Assembly (NCBI GenBank): GCA_025558075.1
Contig: JAHLKF010000014.1
Location: 1 to 64,000 of the forward strand
DNA: 64,000 nt
Direction: 5' to 3'
Source: Gaertneriomyces semiglobifer
Lineage: Eukaryota; Chytridiomycota; Chytridiomycetes; Spizellomycetales; Spizellomycetaceae
Position numbers and translations under genes: made by a program. Positions 34,146 to 47,639 of this stretch are shown piece after piece (position 1 is the first letter of the stretch; each line of letters starts with the position of its first letter). Under the pieces are notes generated by a model that saw only the letters and a program-made list of their open reading frames with translations, was not told the DNA's origin and ran no database searches.

Positions 34146-37100
34146 ATGGAAGACCAGGCGGTAAAGCGTCTCAATACCACAGAAGGAAACAATCGCTTTA
34201 GGGTGCGTTGCATATCGGATAGCATATACCACCGGCGGAAGAGCTCACCACTTTGCACCGTCACCCCGGTTTCCTTCTTCTAGTTTCAATCGTTCAGGGA
34301 GCGTGTGAAGACTGTAAATATCGATGTAGTTCATCGAATAACGCGACAAGACGAGCCAGAGGTGTGTTTGTCCGTGCTACTTGCCGCGTACGAGAAACGG
34401 ATGGTGCTGACATCTTTTGAAAAGGAAGAGCAATTCTCATATTTCAAAGATGGCATTGACAAGTGGACGGAACTTAACTGCACAGCCCATTTCAGCCTTT
34501 TCCTCCGCGACGTGAAACCATATTCGCAGTCTTTGGTTCAAGTGTTGTACCACAAAGCGAAGATTGTCCCCATTTTGATTGAGCATTTTGCAACGCCTGG
34601 TTCACTGGCTTATGAGCCACTGCTCGATCTTACGGTTTTATTGGCAAAGGACCTTGGGGACGAACTGAACGAATACTTCGGCGCTCTTGTGGAGTCCATT
34701 ACCGCGCTACTCCCAAATGCTGATTTAAATTTGACAGAAGCGATATTCACAGCACTGGCATACCTTTACAAGTACCAAGCACGATATTTAGTAGCCTCTA
34801 TCATACCGACTTTTGACCGCCTTGTACCTCTATTCACGCACAACAAAGATTACATCAGGAGATTCGCTGCGGAGTCCTTTGGTTTCCTGCTACGAAGAGT
34901 GCCGAAAGATGACACACAGCACGTTTACTCCCACATCGTGAGATCTTTCTCACAGAACCCGACTCCAGAATACGCCGAAGGACTTTCTTTGGTCTTCTTT
35001 GAGGCAATGAAACATATAAAAGGAGCAGTTCACTCCCGAGCTGGACCGATGTTACGCTCACTATTGATGGTTACACTGGTTCAAAGGCCTGATCCTGAAG
35101 TAGTAGCGCCGTACGATGTGCTTTACCGCCTATTTGTATTACTGGGAGAGCATGCAAGAGCCGACACACTGGCAGATTTGTGGCGAGCTCTCCTGAGCGT
35201 AAGCACTGAAAAGTTGCCCGCTAGTGACCTCCGAGTGCTCATTCGACTGATGCATGTCTGGGTTGTCCTGAGGAAGGGCCGCAAAATTCATGACCGCCAA
35301 GAAATTTTCCGATGCACCGATGGCATAGCCGCCATAGTTTGTCAAGATGACGGCGATGAAGATTTATGGTCAACATTCAGTGAATTCGTTGCGGGTCTTT
35401 TCACTGCCGCATCCGTGGAGGAAATCTTGACCCGCGGTAAAGGCCTTGTGGACTGCATTTTTGCCGTCGCGAATGTTTCACGTGTCTTATTATTCGTCGA
35501 ATTGCTGCGGCGCTCACAATGGGACCACTTTGGCCAAATCATTCTCCCACGACTCCTATTGTACATGCCGCCTCGCTGGGCCGACAACCGCGACCTTTTC
35601 TGTTTGTTTCTTGCAAGGCTACTGAACAAGGATTTCAGTCGTCTAATCAGTACAGTGCCACACTCGTTACGGTCAAGCCAGGACCTGTTGAGATTCCCTG
35701 CTGCTAACGCCAAGAATTCTTCAGTGATAAATACTGAAGTCCTTGCCAGCATTTCTGAAGGGTTGGTTGCAGTAGTTAATGAAACGTTGACCACGTGCGA
35801 TGACGACGAGAGGAATACTTGCATTAGCCGTGCGGGGGCCCATCTCACTTGCCTTCAATATTTTGCTGCCGACTTTGAATCTGTCTTCGTGATGTCCTCG
35901 GAGTTCCTCAATGGATTTGTGAACAATGTACGAGCAGATGCTTCTGAAACATACTGGTTTCAGGTATCAACTATGGCCGGCCTCATCATACGCACCATCA
36001 CCGATCTTGGGTCGCGTAACCGGAAGAATGCGGCCCTGACTAAATTACATGAGGTGATTATCGGAAAACTTCTTCCGAAAGCGACGCAGAATCAAATGTT
36101 CCTGGCAGCTGTAGCGGAGTATTTGGCAGCTTTACGATTGACAAGTGATGCTGCTCATCTTCTTGACACTGAGCAACTTCAGACGACGATTGAAGTTTTG
36201 AGACCGAATCTGGCATCCCCATTTCAATCGGTTCGCCTCCACAGTCTTGAAATTTTGAACACCTACGATCAACTTTCTTTGCGGCCTGTTCATGACAGTG
36301 CGTTCAAAGGTGTTTGTCCCGTTGTTGACATCTGTCTTCGTTTGGAGCGCATGGAAAATACCGTTGCTACTGTACGTGAGAAAGCGATTTTGATCAGAAA
36401 GTTGGAGTCTATAATACTTTCGAAAACGCTCCCAATTGTGTACTTAGATTTGCCCATTCGATACCTTCTTGGACTTCTTGGCGCTCCGTTCACACCACTC
36501 TGGAGTGAAGCGATCAAAGCGTTATGCAGCATCGGTAGTGCGGAGGGGAAGGCATTGTGGTCGCTGGTGGAGGAGATGCTGAGTGACGCCCCTATGGCTA
36601 CCGACAACCTGAGTTACATGCCAATAGAAGATCAAGCCCCGAAAGAACAGGATGCCCAGAACTCACAGTTACATTGCGCTGATGTGGATAGGTGGGACAG
36701 GCTGACAGCGCAAGCGGCAAAGTCGCTGAATGACATTAGTGGCTTTCTGCGAGACATCTTGGGGCAGTCTGACCATCGGTTTGACGCCGAAAAGTTTGGT
36801 TTAAACTTGATCAAGCTTCTGGGTGGATTGCCCAAATTAGTCGAGAGAAACTCGGCTGCTATCATGCCACTCTTCTTCGCTTTGATTAGCATGGAAGACA
36901 TAGGATCTGTTATGGATGTGGATGAGGGCAATCTAGCAACGCGAACGGTGGAGATACAAGCGGGGCAGAGACAGAAAGTTACCGCGTACGTGACTTTGTT
37001 TTCAAAGGTACCCCACCCGTCCAAGCTTCATGAATCTGGGAAGCTGTATAGCGTTTGCATGGATCTCCTGTGCAACGGTGACAAAGCAGTTCAGCAAGCC

Positions 37101-40100
37101 GCTTTAGAATGCATACTGGGCTGGAAACAGGCGGGGCCCGCTTTCCTTGCTGACGTTCTGCGTGATTTTACGGATGACGAGAAGTTTCGAGATACGCTGT
37201 CCATGCTCAGTATGGATGATGTGTACGCCAACGTGAACACACAAGATAGGGCTCCCCTTATGCAAATTCTGGTTCGCTTATTGTACGGAAAGCTCATCTC
37301 TAGGAGAGGACGAAGTTCGGCCGCCACTTTGAAGAGTCGCAGGAGAGCCATTCTCGCGGCCTTCACCAAAATGGAAGAAGATGTCCTGGGTATACTGATA
37401 GAGCTCATGGTTCGCCCGTTCACCCGCACAGATGATGAGGGAGAGTTGATTGACCTTGGTCGCTTGAAAAAGCAGATTGGATTTTTGACCGCTTTTGAAG
37501 ACTTAATCAAGCAGTTGAAGAGTCTGCTGATACCATTTTTGCCGAGGCTAATTGGGGTGCTGTTAGGCCTGCTGCAAAGTGCCGAACGTCTTCTGGGGTC
37601 ATTGCACAACGGCAACGGTATTGACGGGGCTCAGGAGAAGAATTTGCGGGAGGTGCGCCAGCTTGGCATTCGACGTTTAAGAGATTTGTTCGAAGCGGAT
37701 CTGGAGTTCGATTTTGAAAAATACATGGAAGCTATCTTCCGTTGCGTGATCGTGCCACGCCTCACCAATTTTACCACTGAGAATACGCAGGCTCCAAGCG
37801 GCGTACTGGAATTGATTGCGACATGGTCTCGCAATGGCGGATATGCGATGTATCTGGTCGATTACTCTCCAGAGCTATTAGGCAAGGTTTTTGATCTCTT
37901 GTCAGCAAAGAAGGTGCACGCCACCGTTGTAAGCTGTGTTCTTGGAATTTTGGAATCCTTACTTCAACTGGAGCATAATGGGAATGGATTTGTCGAGGCA
38001 ATAATTCGCCCCCGAATCTCTTCATTGCTTGTCAACGTGGACACGGCCTTGTCTGTCGCATTGGCATCTGGAGGCCCACTGCGGATGAACGGCGATGCCA
38101 TTCCTGCGCGAATTGTACACGTGCTATGCAACTTGTCTACGTATGTTACGGACGGCACTCAAGCGGCTCATCTCGTTGATCTGATATTGCCGTATACGAA
38201 GCGCCCAGCTCGTGCGGTGCCTGAAGCGGTCAAGGTGCAAATTGTTCGCATCCTGGTAAATTTTCTGCCTGTGCTGCCTGCAGTGCACGAAGGCGCACTG
38301 GAGTCCACAACCTACTACGCGACGGCTTCTCAATTGTGCAGCATCTTAGAAAGCGTGGAAGGGCGGCAGGAGCTCGCTCGACTGTTTGGCCGACTCGCCA
38401 AACTCGCACCTGAGTTGCGGGTTGTGGCTGAAGTGATTCAGGGGCTTAGTGCTATGTCTTCGAGTCGTATCGATGAACCCGACTACAACACGCGCTTCGA
38501 TACCTTCAAGACCTTTTCCCATGAGTTATACTTGACATTGACACCTGTTCAATGCCTGCCGGTGCTGCATACCCTCATTTTCAATGTTCATGACAAAGAT
38601 GAATTTTCCATCAGAAGCGCTGCATCTTTCGCTATTTCCCAAGTGGTTTTGAGGATATCGACTACGAAGGAATCAGCAGACGACTGGATGAATTTGTTGA
38701 TCCATGTCATCTTTCCAGCGGTCAAGCGCGGTCTGAGAGTTAACACGGAGGTCATTCGTGCCGAGTTTGTCAATATCCTTGGATTGATTGTCAAGACATT
38801 TCCGGAAGTGCCGCATTTTACGGACATGGTCGTACTGTTGGCAGGGGGTGACGAAGAAGCGAGCTTTTTCGAGAATATCTACCATTTGCAGATGCACCGC
38901 CGTTTGAGAGCACTACGTCGTTTTGCGGACGTGTGCATGGCCAACTCGTTGTCTGCCACTAATGTCTCGAACGTGTTTGTCCCTATCATCGCGCATTTTA
39001 TATTTGACGAAGGGGAAAAGCACGACCATAACTTGGTAAACGAGGGCATAGCCGCGCTTGCAGCGTGTGCGACGGTTATGACATGGGGACAGTATTGGGC
39101 TTTGATGAAGCGAGTGCTGAATGCCATGACTAGGCGAGCGAACCTAGAGAAAACGCTGATTCGATTATTGATCCGGCTATTGGATGCGTTCCATTTTCCC
39201 ATGGAGCTTGGTGAAGACGTTGTTGTGGCTGTAACTGAAGCTGCAGTTGTACCATCATCTGTCAAGAAGCTCATCGAGAGCGGCATTGACAACAATGATG
39301 AACTTCGGCATGAAGTAGTGGGAGAAGAGGTTGAGGCCTTTCAAGGAGATGAAGATGGGGAAGAGTCGGACGACGAGGACGTTGAAACAACAAATACCAT
39401 GGAGGTTGACTCTTCCGTTGCACTCGCCCTGGCCGCCACTAGGGTGCACGACGCGGTTACTGGTAAACTCCTACCGTCTCTCCAGACCTACCTAGAGAAG
39501 GATGAACCGGAGAGTATAGTAGTGCGTGTACCAATTGCTCTCGCTGTGGCCAAGGTGCTGTTGAGACTTCCATCAAAGTCTCTAGACGCTCACCTGCCCA
39601 AGCTCATCACTACCATGTGCAACTTCTTGAAGTCTCGCGGACAGGAGATCCGGGACACCACCAGAGATACCCTAGTGAAGATTGCGGCTCTTCTGGGGTC
39701 AAGATATTTCCCGTTTATTTTGAAAGAGCTCGAGCGAGTTCTCACGCGTGGCTATCAGTTACATGTTCTGGGTTACACCTTGCATTCCTTGCTGGTACAC
39801 TTCGTACCCAGCGCTCCCCCAGGAACTCTTGATGCGTGCATGGCGGATATTGTTCGTGTGTGCGCTAACGACATCTTTGGTGAAGTCGGCATGGAACGAG
39901 AGATCGAAGAGCTCAAAGGGAAAATGCGAGAGATCAAAACGACGAAGAGTTTCGATTCGTTTGAGCTTATTTCCAAAGTGATTACATTCAATGTAATCAA
40001 TGTCATGTTGCTCCCGTTGAAGGAGCTGATGATGGAGACGAACAATGCCGGGGTGATTCGGAAACTGAATGAAGTTCTGCGAAGGATTGCTCTGGGTTTA

Positions 40101-42356
40101 AATACCAATGATGGTGTTGCTACCAGAGAGATGATGATCTTTATTCATGGGCTTCTTGGTGAAAATCTCCCGTTGGCGCAAATGAAGTCGGCTAGTAAAA
40201 AAGAACAAACCCCTGCCGAGAAAAACTTTATGGTCCAGCTCAAGCGTAGCGGGCAGGTCGAGGCCTTGAAGTACTTTCAGGCGAATGCCCATTTGTTCAT
40301 TGAATTTGGGCTGTCGCTTTTATTAACGGCCCTGCGCGCGGACAAGGTTGACACTCGGGACCCCGCCCACCTTGGCATGTTGGATCCGCTGGTGGAGCTG
40401 ATCGGACGGTCGTTGTACTCTGAGTATAGCACGGTCAGTCTTCAGGCATTACGGATTTTGACCCTTGTGGCAAAGGCGCCTCTGCCAAAACTGCGAGAGA
40501 GCATGCCTGCGATAGTAAAACGACTATTCGAGATCATTCGCAAAAGCCTTGCAACTAACGATGATTTGATTCAAGCGACGTTCAGGTTGATGAGCACGAT
40601 CATCCGCGAGTGCGATTACGTCGAGATTAGTCAAACACAGCTATTAGCCCTTGTAGAGATTATCCGCGGTGACGTTGAGTCACAAGAGCCTGAACGGCAA
40701 ACGGTGATATTTTCTCTCATCCGTGCCCTTTTGAGCCGCAAGCTGGTTGCCAAGGAAGTCTATGATCTCATGGACATCGTTAACAAGGTCATGGTAACCA
40801 GTCAGAGTGCGCAAATCCGCGACTTGTGTCGCCAAACGAGCTTGCAATTTTTGTTGGAGTATCCACATGGGATGAACCGTTTAAGAAAGCACTTTAACTA
40901 CCTGATCAAGAATTTGTCGTACGAATACGAAAGCGGTCGAGAGTCTGTACTGGAAATGATGAGCGGCATCGTAACCAAATTCAACGATGAGACTTTGTTC
41001 GAGTTTGGTGAAATGTTGTTTGTTGCACTGGTGCTATGTCTTGTCAACGATGACGCGGCGAAATGTCGACGCATGGCGGGGACCTTGGTTGTGGCACTGA
41101 TCAAGAGAATGGATGCGCATCGCATGGAGAAAATCATAACCTTGGTGAATACTTGGTTCAGTCAAGAATCGCAACCGCACCTTCAACGCACTGCCGCTCA
41201 AGTTGCTGGCCTAATTCTGGAAGCCACCGGAGATCGCCAGGTCAAGTGGGTCCCGTTGTTATTGCAGCATCTCCAGAGTGTGCTTGAGGCGGTCACCAGA
41301 GTCATTGACCAGGATTCGTCGGACGAGGAAGAGACCAATTGGGAAATTGCGTACTATGGGTTGAACACGTTTTCTAAACTGATTGCTCAATTTCCGAGCA
41401 GTTTTCAATGCGAGCCTGTATGGTTGCAGGTCCGCGAGCTCATGACGCATCCTCATCAATGGGTGCGTCTGGCGGCTGCTCGTCTCATTGGGGTTGCGTT
41501 TGCGTCGGTGAATGCTGCCACTCGGGAATTCACTGGCCGCCAGGAGTCAGGCAGCGTTTTCGTGCTGTTGGCAGACGATGCCAGCCTGAAAGCGTTGGGG
41601 GACGCGTTCTATACGCAGTTGGATTCTGACATACTTTCTGTTGATCTTGCGAAGCAAGTAGTGAAGAACTTGTTCTTTTTGGGCAAGTGCTTGTTTGAGC
41701 AGGGGCGCAGCACGCCAGTTGCAATGGAAATGGACGAGGAAGCTGTAGCTGAGGATGTGTTGGACGATGAGGACGACGTGGAGGACGTGGAGGACGGCGG
41801 CAACGGAGCCAGTGAAAATGCCAATCCATCGACGATGCAAATAGGCGAAACCAAACGTTACACATTGTTGAGGTTATCACATCGACTGGCTTACTTGGCC
41901 CGATCCGACGCGGCCAAAAAACGAGGCACCCTTGTGCGGGCGAGTGTCTTCCAGTGGTTTGCAGCGATGGTTAGCTATATCTCGCCTGAACAGCTGCAAC
42001 CGTATCTTATGGTGATGGTGTCAACACTGTACCGAACAGCCAAAGATGAGACAGCCAAGGGGAAGGATGCAGAAGAGTTGCGGCTGCTTGCGAATGATAT
42101 TCTGAATTTAGTACAGAAGCAAGTCGGGACTAGCGCATATTTGGAGGTATTCAATCGAGTACACTTTAAGGTTGAGCGTGTGCGACGCGAGCGAAGGGAG
42201 AAACGGAGCGTTCAAGCGGTCATTGACCCCGAGGCACTGGCTAGACGCAAAGCACAGAAACATAGCATGAAACGAGCCAGCCGAAAGCGAAAGGCCGAGG
42301 AATTCTCCAAGCTCAAGATCCGCAGCAATATTGTAAAGAAACGGCGTGCTGATTGA
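34146..42356 (+). CDS. UTP20: UTP20, U3 snoRNP/SSU processome HEAT-repeat protein
   Basis: Nucleolar component of the 90S pre-ribosome needed for 18S rRNA processing. Exons 34146-34202 and 34284-42356 encode 2709 residues, close to the family's 2500-2800. The short first exon supplies MEDQAVKRLNTTEGNNRFR; the join to FQSFRERVKTVNIDVVHRI gives the family's N-terminal block. The body is a HEAT/ARM solenoid of helical repeats with conserved blocks such as YIRRFAAESFGFLLRR and, near the end, RLSHRLAYLARSDAAKKRG. An acidic loop (GDEDGEESDDEDVET) lies near residue 1690, a second near 2490. The C terminus is strongly basic (KRASRKRKAEEFSKLKIRSN), as expected of an rRNA-binding nucleolar protein. One intron near the start and then an 8-kb exon is unusual for this window. 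Confidence 0.95.
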
Positions 42357-42569
42357 GACCTTTTTCCATAGTAAGCTAATTAATGTAGATACTGTTAATT
42401 TATGTGCACGGACGAGAATACATTGATGAGTTGATGTTTTCAATGGCAAAATAGTACAGCGTAGGCCAAGGTATCTTGGGTATATCACAAAATCAAACTA
42501 TGTACAAATATGGGTAAACTGAAATAACGGGGACTTCGCACAACCCGCGGGCGGCAGCAAAAGGGTAAA

Positions 42570-43767
42570 TCACCATAAATACATGGCATCGAACAAGTTG
42601 CCTTGGCCGGCAACGGACAACAAGAGGGATAGGATGCCACGTGATAGCTGCCCAGCCTTCCACAAACGGCCAGATATGTCAAAGTACGACAAGGATTGCA
42701 AGTCCATGTGGATTTCGTACAGGGTAATGATTTCAAATTTGGCAGTGTCCCAACACCGCCCGCTCCATAGGCAAAACTGCCGCATTGAAGAGAAGACAGT
42801 TCTAGAATGCAAAAGCAAGAACGAAAGGAGATGAGACAGTGATCTTGCAGAGCTCTTCAGGGGGTGGTGTTAAGGACCCATGTTCTTACCGTGCGCCTTC
42901 TTTTGATATGTTGATTTCAGGATTGAGGCTACAAGACTTTCTATAAGCGCGCGGGCCTTGGAAATGTGAGGGACGATGGCCATACCTTTGCAAGTGATCA
43001 ACGAGTCGCATCAGGGTATCATAATGGCCTTCCATGAACTCGTTGAAAACCTGATTTGCAGAAAACAGGACATTTAAGACATTGAATGCGTAAAAAAGAT
43101 ACATAAAAAAAAGGAGCAGACCTGTTGAACAGCGTCTGGAAACGCGTGGTATCGAAAAAAAGAACCGCAAATGAGCGACATGCGGGGAAATGCATAGATT
43201 CGGGAGTTCATGCATACCAGAAAAAGTGTCTTCGTCTCCACCGACTCGCTTCCCGTAGCTAAATTTTTTAAAGTGAGCGGGGACAGGGGAAAGAAACCAC
43301 CAACGGACGGTGAGGCTTTATACTTACAGGTCGTATTGGCGTCGGTGAAATGGGTCAGACAGCGTTTGGTAGGCGTCGGAGAGACGTTGGACTACGAATA
43401 CGAAGCGAATTAATACATCGGTGACAGGCGACACAAGAGGTTTACCATGTTGGCGATTAGAGAGGATACTCACAGGCTTCTTTGGCACGAGGATGAAGTC
43501 TATTGCGGTCGGGATGGCATACCTGTTCAAACAAGATAAGGACGCGTGAGTGACGGGGTTCAATGCCTGGTGTGATGCTCCACGAGTCATTAGGTAAAAA
43601 TTCGTTACCTTGCTTCGCAGCAAATATCCGTGTCGAATCTGGCGAGAGTCGGCACAGCGGGGTACGCCTATGCGGGCGTAAAAGCAGTCTTGTCGGAGGA
43701 TCTCACTAATGATTGCTTCTTCCCGTTCGCAGTGATGGTTGAGATTATGGCGCAGATGAGCTCTCAT
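42570..43767 (-). CDS. J-domain (DnaJ-like) co-chaperone, 8 exons including a 14-nt exon
   Basis: Exons 43767-43609, 43522-43474, 43391-43328, 43258-43218, 43135-43122, 43050-42986, 42928-42890 and 42801-42570 join in phase to 220 residues. The J domain is at about residues 25-95: FYARIGVPRCADSRQIRHGY, the invariant HPD in VCHPDRNRLHPRAKEAFQ, and LSDAYQTLSDPFHRRQYDLY. HPD stimulates Hsp70 ATPase. There is no Gly/Phe region or zinc centre, so it is a class C J protein. Its C-terminal part (VFNEFMEGHYDTLMRLVDHL, SLNPEINISKEGA, YEIHMDLQSLSYFDISGRL) looks like a conserved fungal J-protein tail of unknown client. The 14-nt exon (DAVQQ) is required to keep the frame. Start: first ATG in the open frame; upstream codons are less protein-like. 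Confidence 0.78.
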
Positions 43768-44139
43768 GTCCAGTGACGCCGCCCCTCTGTGCACGGTAGG
43801 TGGCAACACTGCGAGGGAGAAAGGCGGCACTCGATGCGAGAGAGATGGATTTGAATGTTACGGGGTTTCGCGGGGAAAAGGAGGGCGGAGGATGGTCAGG
43901 AGGATGCAGGCAGCAAAAGAGACAGTCGGGTTGGCTGGCTGGCCTGTTGGCTGACTGGCTGACTGGTGCAAAGCAAGCGCAAGTAAAAATATGCAACGCT
44001 TAACGTCGCTCCAGACCTCAGCCTACTGATGAGACTTCTGGCAAACGGTTCGCGGGTGTGCAGCCGGGTGTGCAGTAGCGGGATGCTGAGAGAATTGAAG
44101 GCTTCGTTGTTGAAGGTCTCTTGATGACCGAAGGGATGC

Positions 44140-44158
44140 GACTGACTGACTGACTGAC
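44140..44158 (+). repeat. (GACT)n microsatellite
   Basis: Almost five tandem GACT units; a related GGCT/GACT-rich tract lies 200 bp to the left. Confidence 0.85.
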
Positions 44159-44522
44159 AGCTAGAGTTCAATCTCTCATTCCAAGCGCGACCAACCACAC
44201 GCCTACTTGGTTGCTCGCCTACTAGCTGGTGGTGGTGGTGGTGAGTAGATAGATGCCGCCGTTGAGAAGATGTTTGGCCTCCTCGCCGAGTGTGGGCAAA
44301 AGTGGCAAATGCAATGGGAAAAAGCGGTGCTCGCCGTGGGAACGATCCTTTGCCCTGTGTTGAACTGACTCACACTGTGTGACTAATAACAGCAGCGGAT
44401 GATGAGAACCGTAATTGAAATTGACGGTGAGCAGATGGGTCGTCGTTAATAGTAGTGTTGTGTTGTGTGTTGTGTGTTGCGTAATCACCTCATTCTCATG
44501 CATTCCCATGCCCACGTTACTG

Positions 44523-44545
44523 TTCCCTTCCCTTCCCTTCCCTTC
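44523..44545 (+). repeat. (TTCCC)n pyrimidine-tract repeat
   Basis: Four and a half tandem TTCCC units on the plus strand, in the spacer between J-protein and aminopeptidase genes. Confidence 0.85.
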
Positions 44546-45053
44546 GATCTAACTCTCCTCACAAGTTAATCCCACCTTCGTCGTCCGCCCCCCAATTAGC
44601 AACCAACCAAATCAAACCGCATGGGAGGCAAATGTGCATTTAGTCCCTTTCAAATTGGCCCGCCCCTTTTTTGGGACCCAAAAACCCCAAGTTGCAACGA
44701 CGCACATGCAATTTGTGGCTGCCATGTGCTTTGTTGACAACTTTGTGTTACCCTCAAAGCCACTTGTAATTTCCCGATTGCCATTAATATAAAAAAATAA
44801 AAGAGAGACTCATCGCACGCACAAACAAACAACAATACAACAATTCAAACGCGCGCGCGGGCGCACCCAACGCACATGTCAATCAATCAGCCTCGTTTGG
44901 GTCTGCTTACGTACGCGGACGCGACACGTCCCATCCTGGCATCTCGCGCTCTCGTATAAATATCATATCTGGCAACCACATAGATATTTCATCCTACGTA
45001 CATACCCTACGTACGCTACATATTCATATTCATACGCATACGCTCTCGCTCTC

Positions 45054-47407
45054 TCAAAGTCCTAGATCTTTGGCGACCATGCTAGCGCAGATTGGATGGT
45101 AAAAGTTTCTATTCTCCAAAAACGTTTTCTTTGCAAGCTCTTTGCCGTCCTTGCACTTGTTCAGCGCCCTATTCAGTTCAAATCCCCATTCCGGGTGGTC
45201 ATGCATAAGCCAAACGTACACACACACACACACACACCATTGACAATAATAGCACAACTTGCCTGTAAAGAGGTCGCACAAACTTCATCCGTCCCACTTC
45301 CGATAAAAACTTGGTAACACCTGCAAAGATTGCATCGTAATCCGCTTGCAGGCACAACATCTGCCATCGAAATTGGATTTCCGCATTCCCCGTTTGGGAC
45401 AGTGCATACGACGCGTCCATCGCTTTCAACGCAGAATGCGAAAACACGGGTTTCGCAAGGCATTTCTCCAAAAACATCACCCTCTGTCCGCTATTGAACC
45501 CTTCAAACGGAGATTGGTCAAACTCGCCTCCTTTGCCGTATTGACTCCACTGGACCGCCAGTTCTTCGCACGCCTGGGCGAGGCTCTTATCAAACTCATT
45601 CTCCACAGGTGGCTGAGTGGCATTAGTTGTAGAAATTCAAAGTTAAAAACGAAACCCCAAACCAAAAAATGCAAAACCTCTGACACTTACCATGCCAGGT
45701 TGATGTAACCAAGCGTCCCAATCAACAGATTTTAGGATTTGAACTTTTTCTTCCCCAAAATTTTCCTGGTAAAATTCAAACAACAGCTTCATAAAGTCGT
45801 CCGTAGTAATCGACTTGTGCGCAAACTTCTTGACATGCGCCTTCAAATAGGGCTCAAACACCTCCGGTCCTCCAAGAATTCTCTCCAAGTAGAACAAAAG
45901 GTTGAAGCCTTTCTCATAAGGCACCGATGAAAACGCATCGTCGGGGTCTTCATTTCTCAACCGGGGACACAGACACGTGAACTCTGGGTGGTGAATCCGC
46001 TCATAGTGCTCTACCGACTCTTCCAAAGCCTTCTTTCCAATGATGGCATCAAATTCCAGAACGGATTGCCCGTGCAGTCGTCCAGTGATTTTCCGTTCCA
46101 CGAACACCGTGAATCCTTCGTTAAGCCAAAAGTGTTCCCAGTTAAGGGTCGTGACCAGATTACCCATCCAACTATGCGCAATCTCGTGGGCAACAACATC
46201 AACCAAAGATCGGTCGCCAGCTAAAAGGGTTGGGGTTACAAAGGTGAGGCAAGGATTTTCCATGCCACCGTACCTAATGCAGGAACGCACCACACGTTGT
46301 CAACATGAAATAATATAACAAGCTGCAACAACCCACAGAACACTTACGGGAATGACGGTGGAAGAAGGAGCAGGTCGTATGCGCCCCACTCATATGGCGT
46401 AAGAAGTTCTTCGCCGGTGGTGATGAATGTCTCCGTATCTTTGAACTCCCAAGCAGCAGCTTCAACTACTTCGGGTTCAGACCAAACCGTAGACCGCGGT
46501 CCAATGACCCGCCCTTCTACATTGCCGACTGCGAGTGCAAGCAAATACGAGGGAATGGTGACCTTTTGCTCAAAAGTGTACACTTTGAGCTCGCCTTCTT
46601 CGCGTTCTCCAGTCCTCAAGGCACTCATAAGGGCCCTCAAGCCTTTAGGAACAGAAATCTCTGCAGACCATGTATGTTTATTGCCAGGAGTATCCTGGTG
46701 GCGCCAGAGAATGTCATTCCTCCATTCTCCTTGCATAGGCCGAAAGATTACCCACCTGACAGGGCAGCATACTCCGTGCATGAATCGCCTGACATTGAGA
46801 GAACAAGTACGGGTGCTTCTTGCCAATGGTTTGGCTATATCATAAAAGCGGTTGCTTCAGAGCTTTTCTCTCATTAGCAGATGGCCATTGCTGAAACTCA
46901 CCTCGGTTCCAGCCACTGCAACGCAGTGCACTTGTTTGTGGTCGCGTAGTCCACTCTGACCTTTACTTCTGTGTTTGCAGATACCGGCTTGTCCAAGAAG
47001 ATCGTAAGCTTAGAACCATACTTGTCATTCCGTTCGGCCATCTCGTACTACTCAAGGCGTTATATATCTGCGTACTACATTGATTTTTGCCTGGTGAAGG
47101 AGGCTTACCTCTAGCTTCTTCCCGCTATCGTGGAGAGACACACCTAGAATGCTGAGAAAGCTGGTATCCTAGTTCGGTCACTGTTGTCAGCACCCAAGAT
47201 CGAAAGATTGCGAAGGTAACAGAGGCATTCATCCCATACCAGCACCAAAGACGCAGCCCCATCTTTCAAAGCTTCCGCAGTATGGACTACATGTCCAACC
47301 AGAACCTTCTTAATGAAGTCAGCATTGAGATCCAGGTGAGAATGCTTCACACGGATCTCGTCCGTATTGGCATACGAGTTCGGATCGGTAGGACAGGTAT
47401 CGGTCAT
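45054..47407 (-). CDS. M1 aminopeptidase, leukotriene A4 hydrolase/LAP2 family
   Basis: Zinc aminopeptidase/epoxide hydrolase family. Exons 47407-47194, 47143-47109, 47041-46902, 46834-46756, 46694-46348, 46273-45691, 45612-45263 and 45168-45054 join in phase to 620 residues, matching the family's 610-670. N-terminal beta domain with [20 protein letters not shown], the exopeptidase motif GGMEN, the zinc site HEIAH with the third ligand Glu 18 residues on in WLNEGF, and [16 protein letters not shown]. The C-terminal helical domain ends [18 protein letters not shown]. Cytosolic location is likely (no signal peptide). The last intron uses GC-AG ends and carries an (AC)10 repeat. The stretch [19 protein letters not shown] in exon 1 is longer than the usual LVLDT..L form, and no splice site removes it. 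Head to head with the small basic gene at 47640. Confidence 0.9.
45218..45237 (+). repeat. (AC)10 microsatellite inside an intron
   Basis: Ten AC units on the plus strand (GT on the coding strand) within the GC-AG intron 45169-45262 of the aminopeptidase gene. Confidence 0.9.
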
Positions 47408-47639
47408 CGTTTGAGCTGGATATGGCTTCCAGTACTTTCTCGCCGTGTCGGGTTGTTAAGATGTCCTGCTGAGGCTCCTCCGGCTTCCTAGTTCTGCTGG
47501 TTGTCCTTAATATGCTACTGTTATCGAGCCAGGCCATGGCACTTTTCTGTTATCGATCACATATGCTTATGCAATACACTCCGCTGGCGCGCGACGATGG
47601 GATGCCCCATCTGTTTAACAGACCATCCTTAAACAAAAA

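Larger units (their letters stand above)
43768..45053. other. Low-complexity intergenic spacer, 1.3 kb
   Basis: No exon is supported on either strand. It is upstream of the J-protein gene and downstream of the aminopeptidase gene. It holds several separate short tandem repeats (GGCT/GACT near 43931-43967 and 44140-44158, TGG at 44227-44242, TTCCC at 44523-44545, a GC run near 44850) and a TATAAATA at about 44955. Confidence 0.55.
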
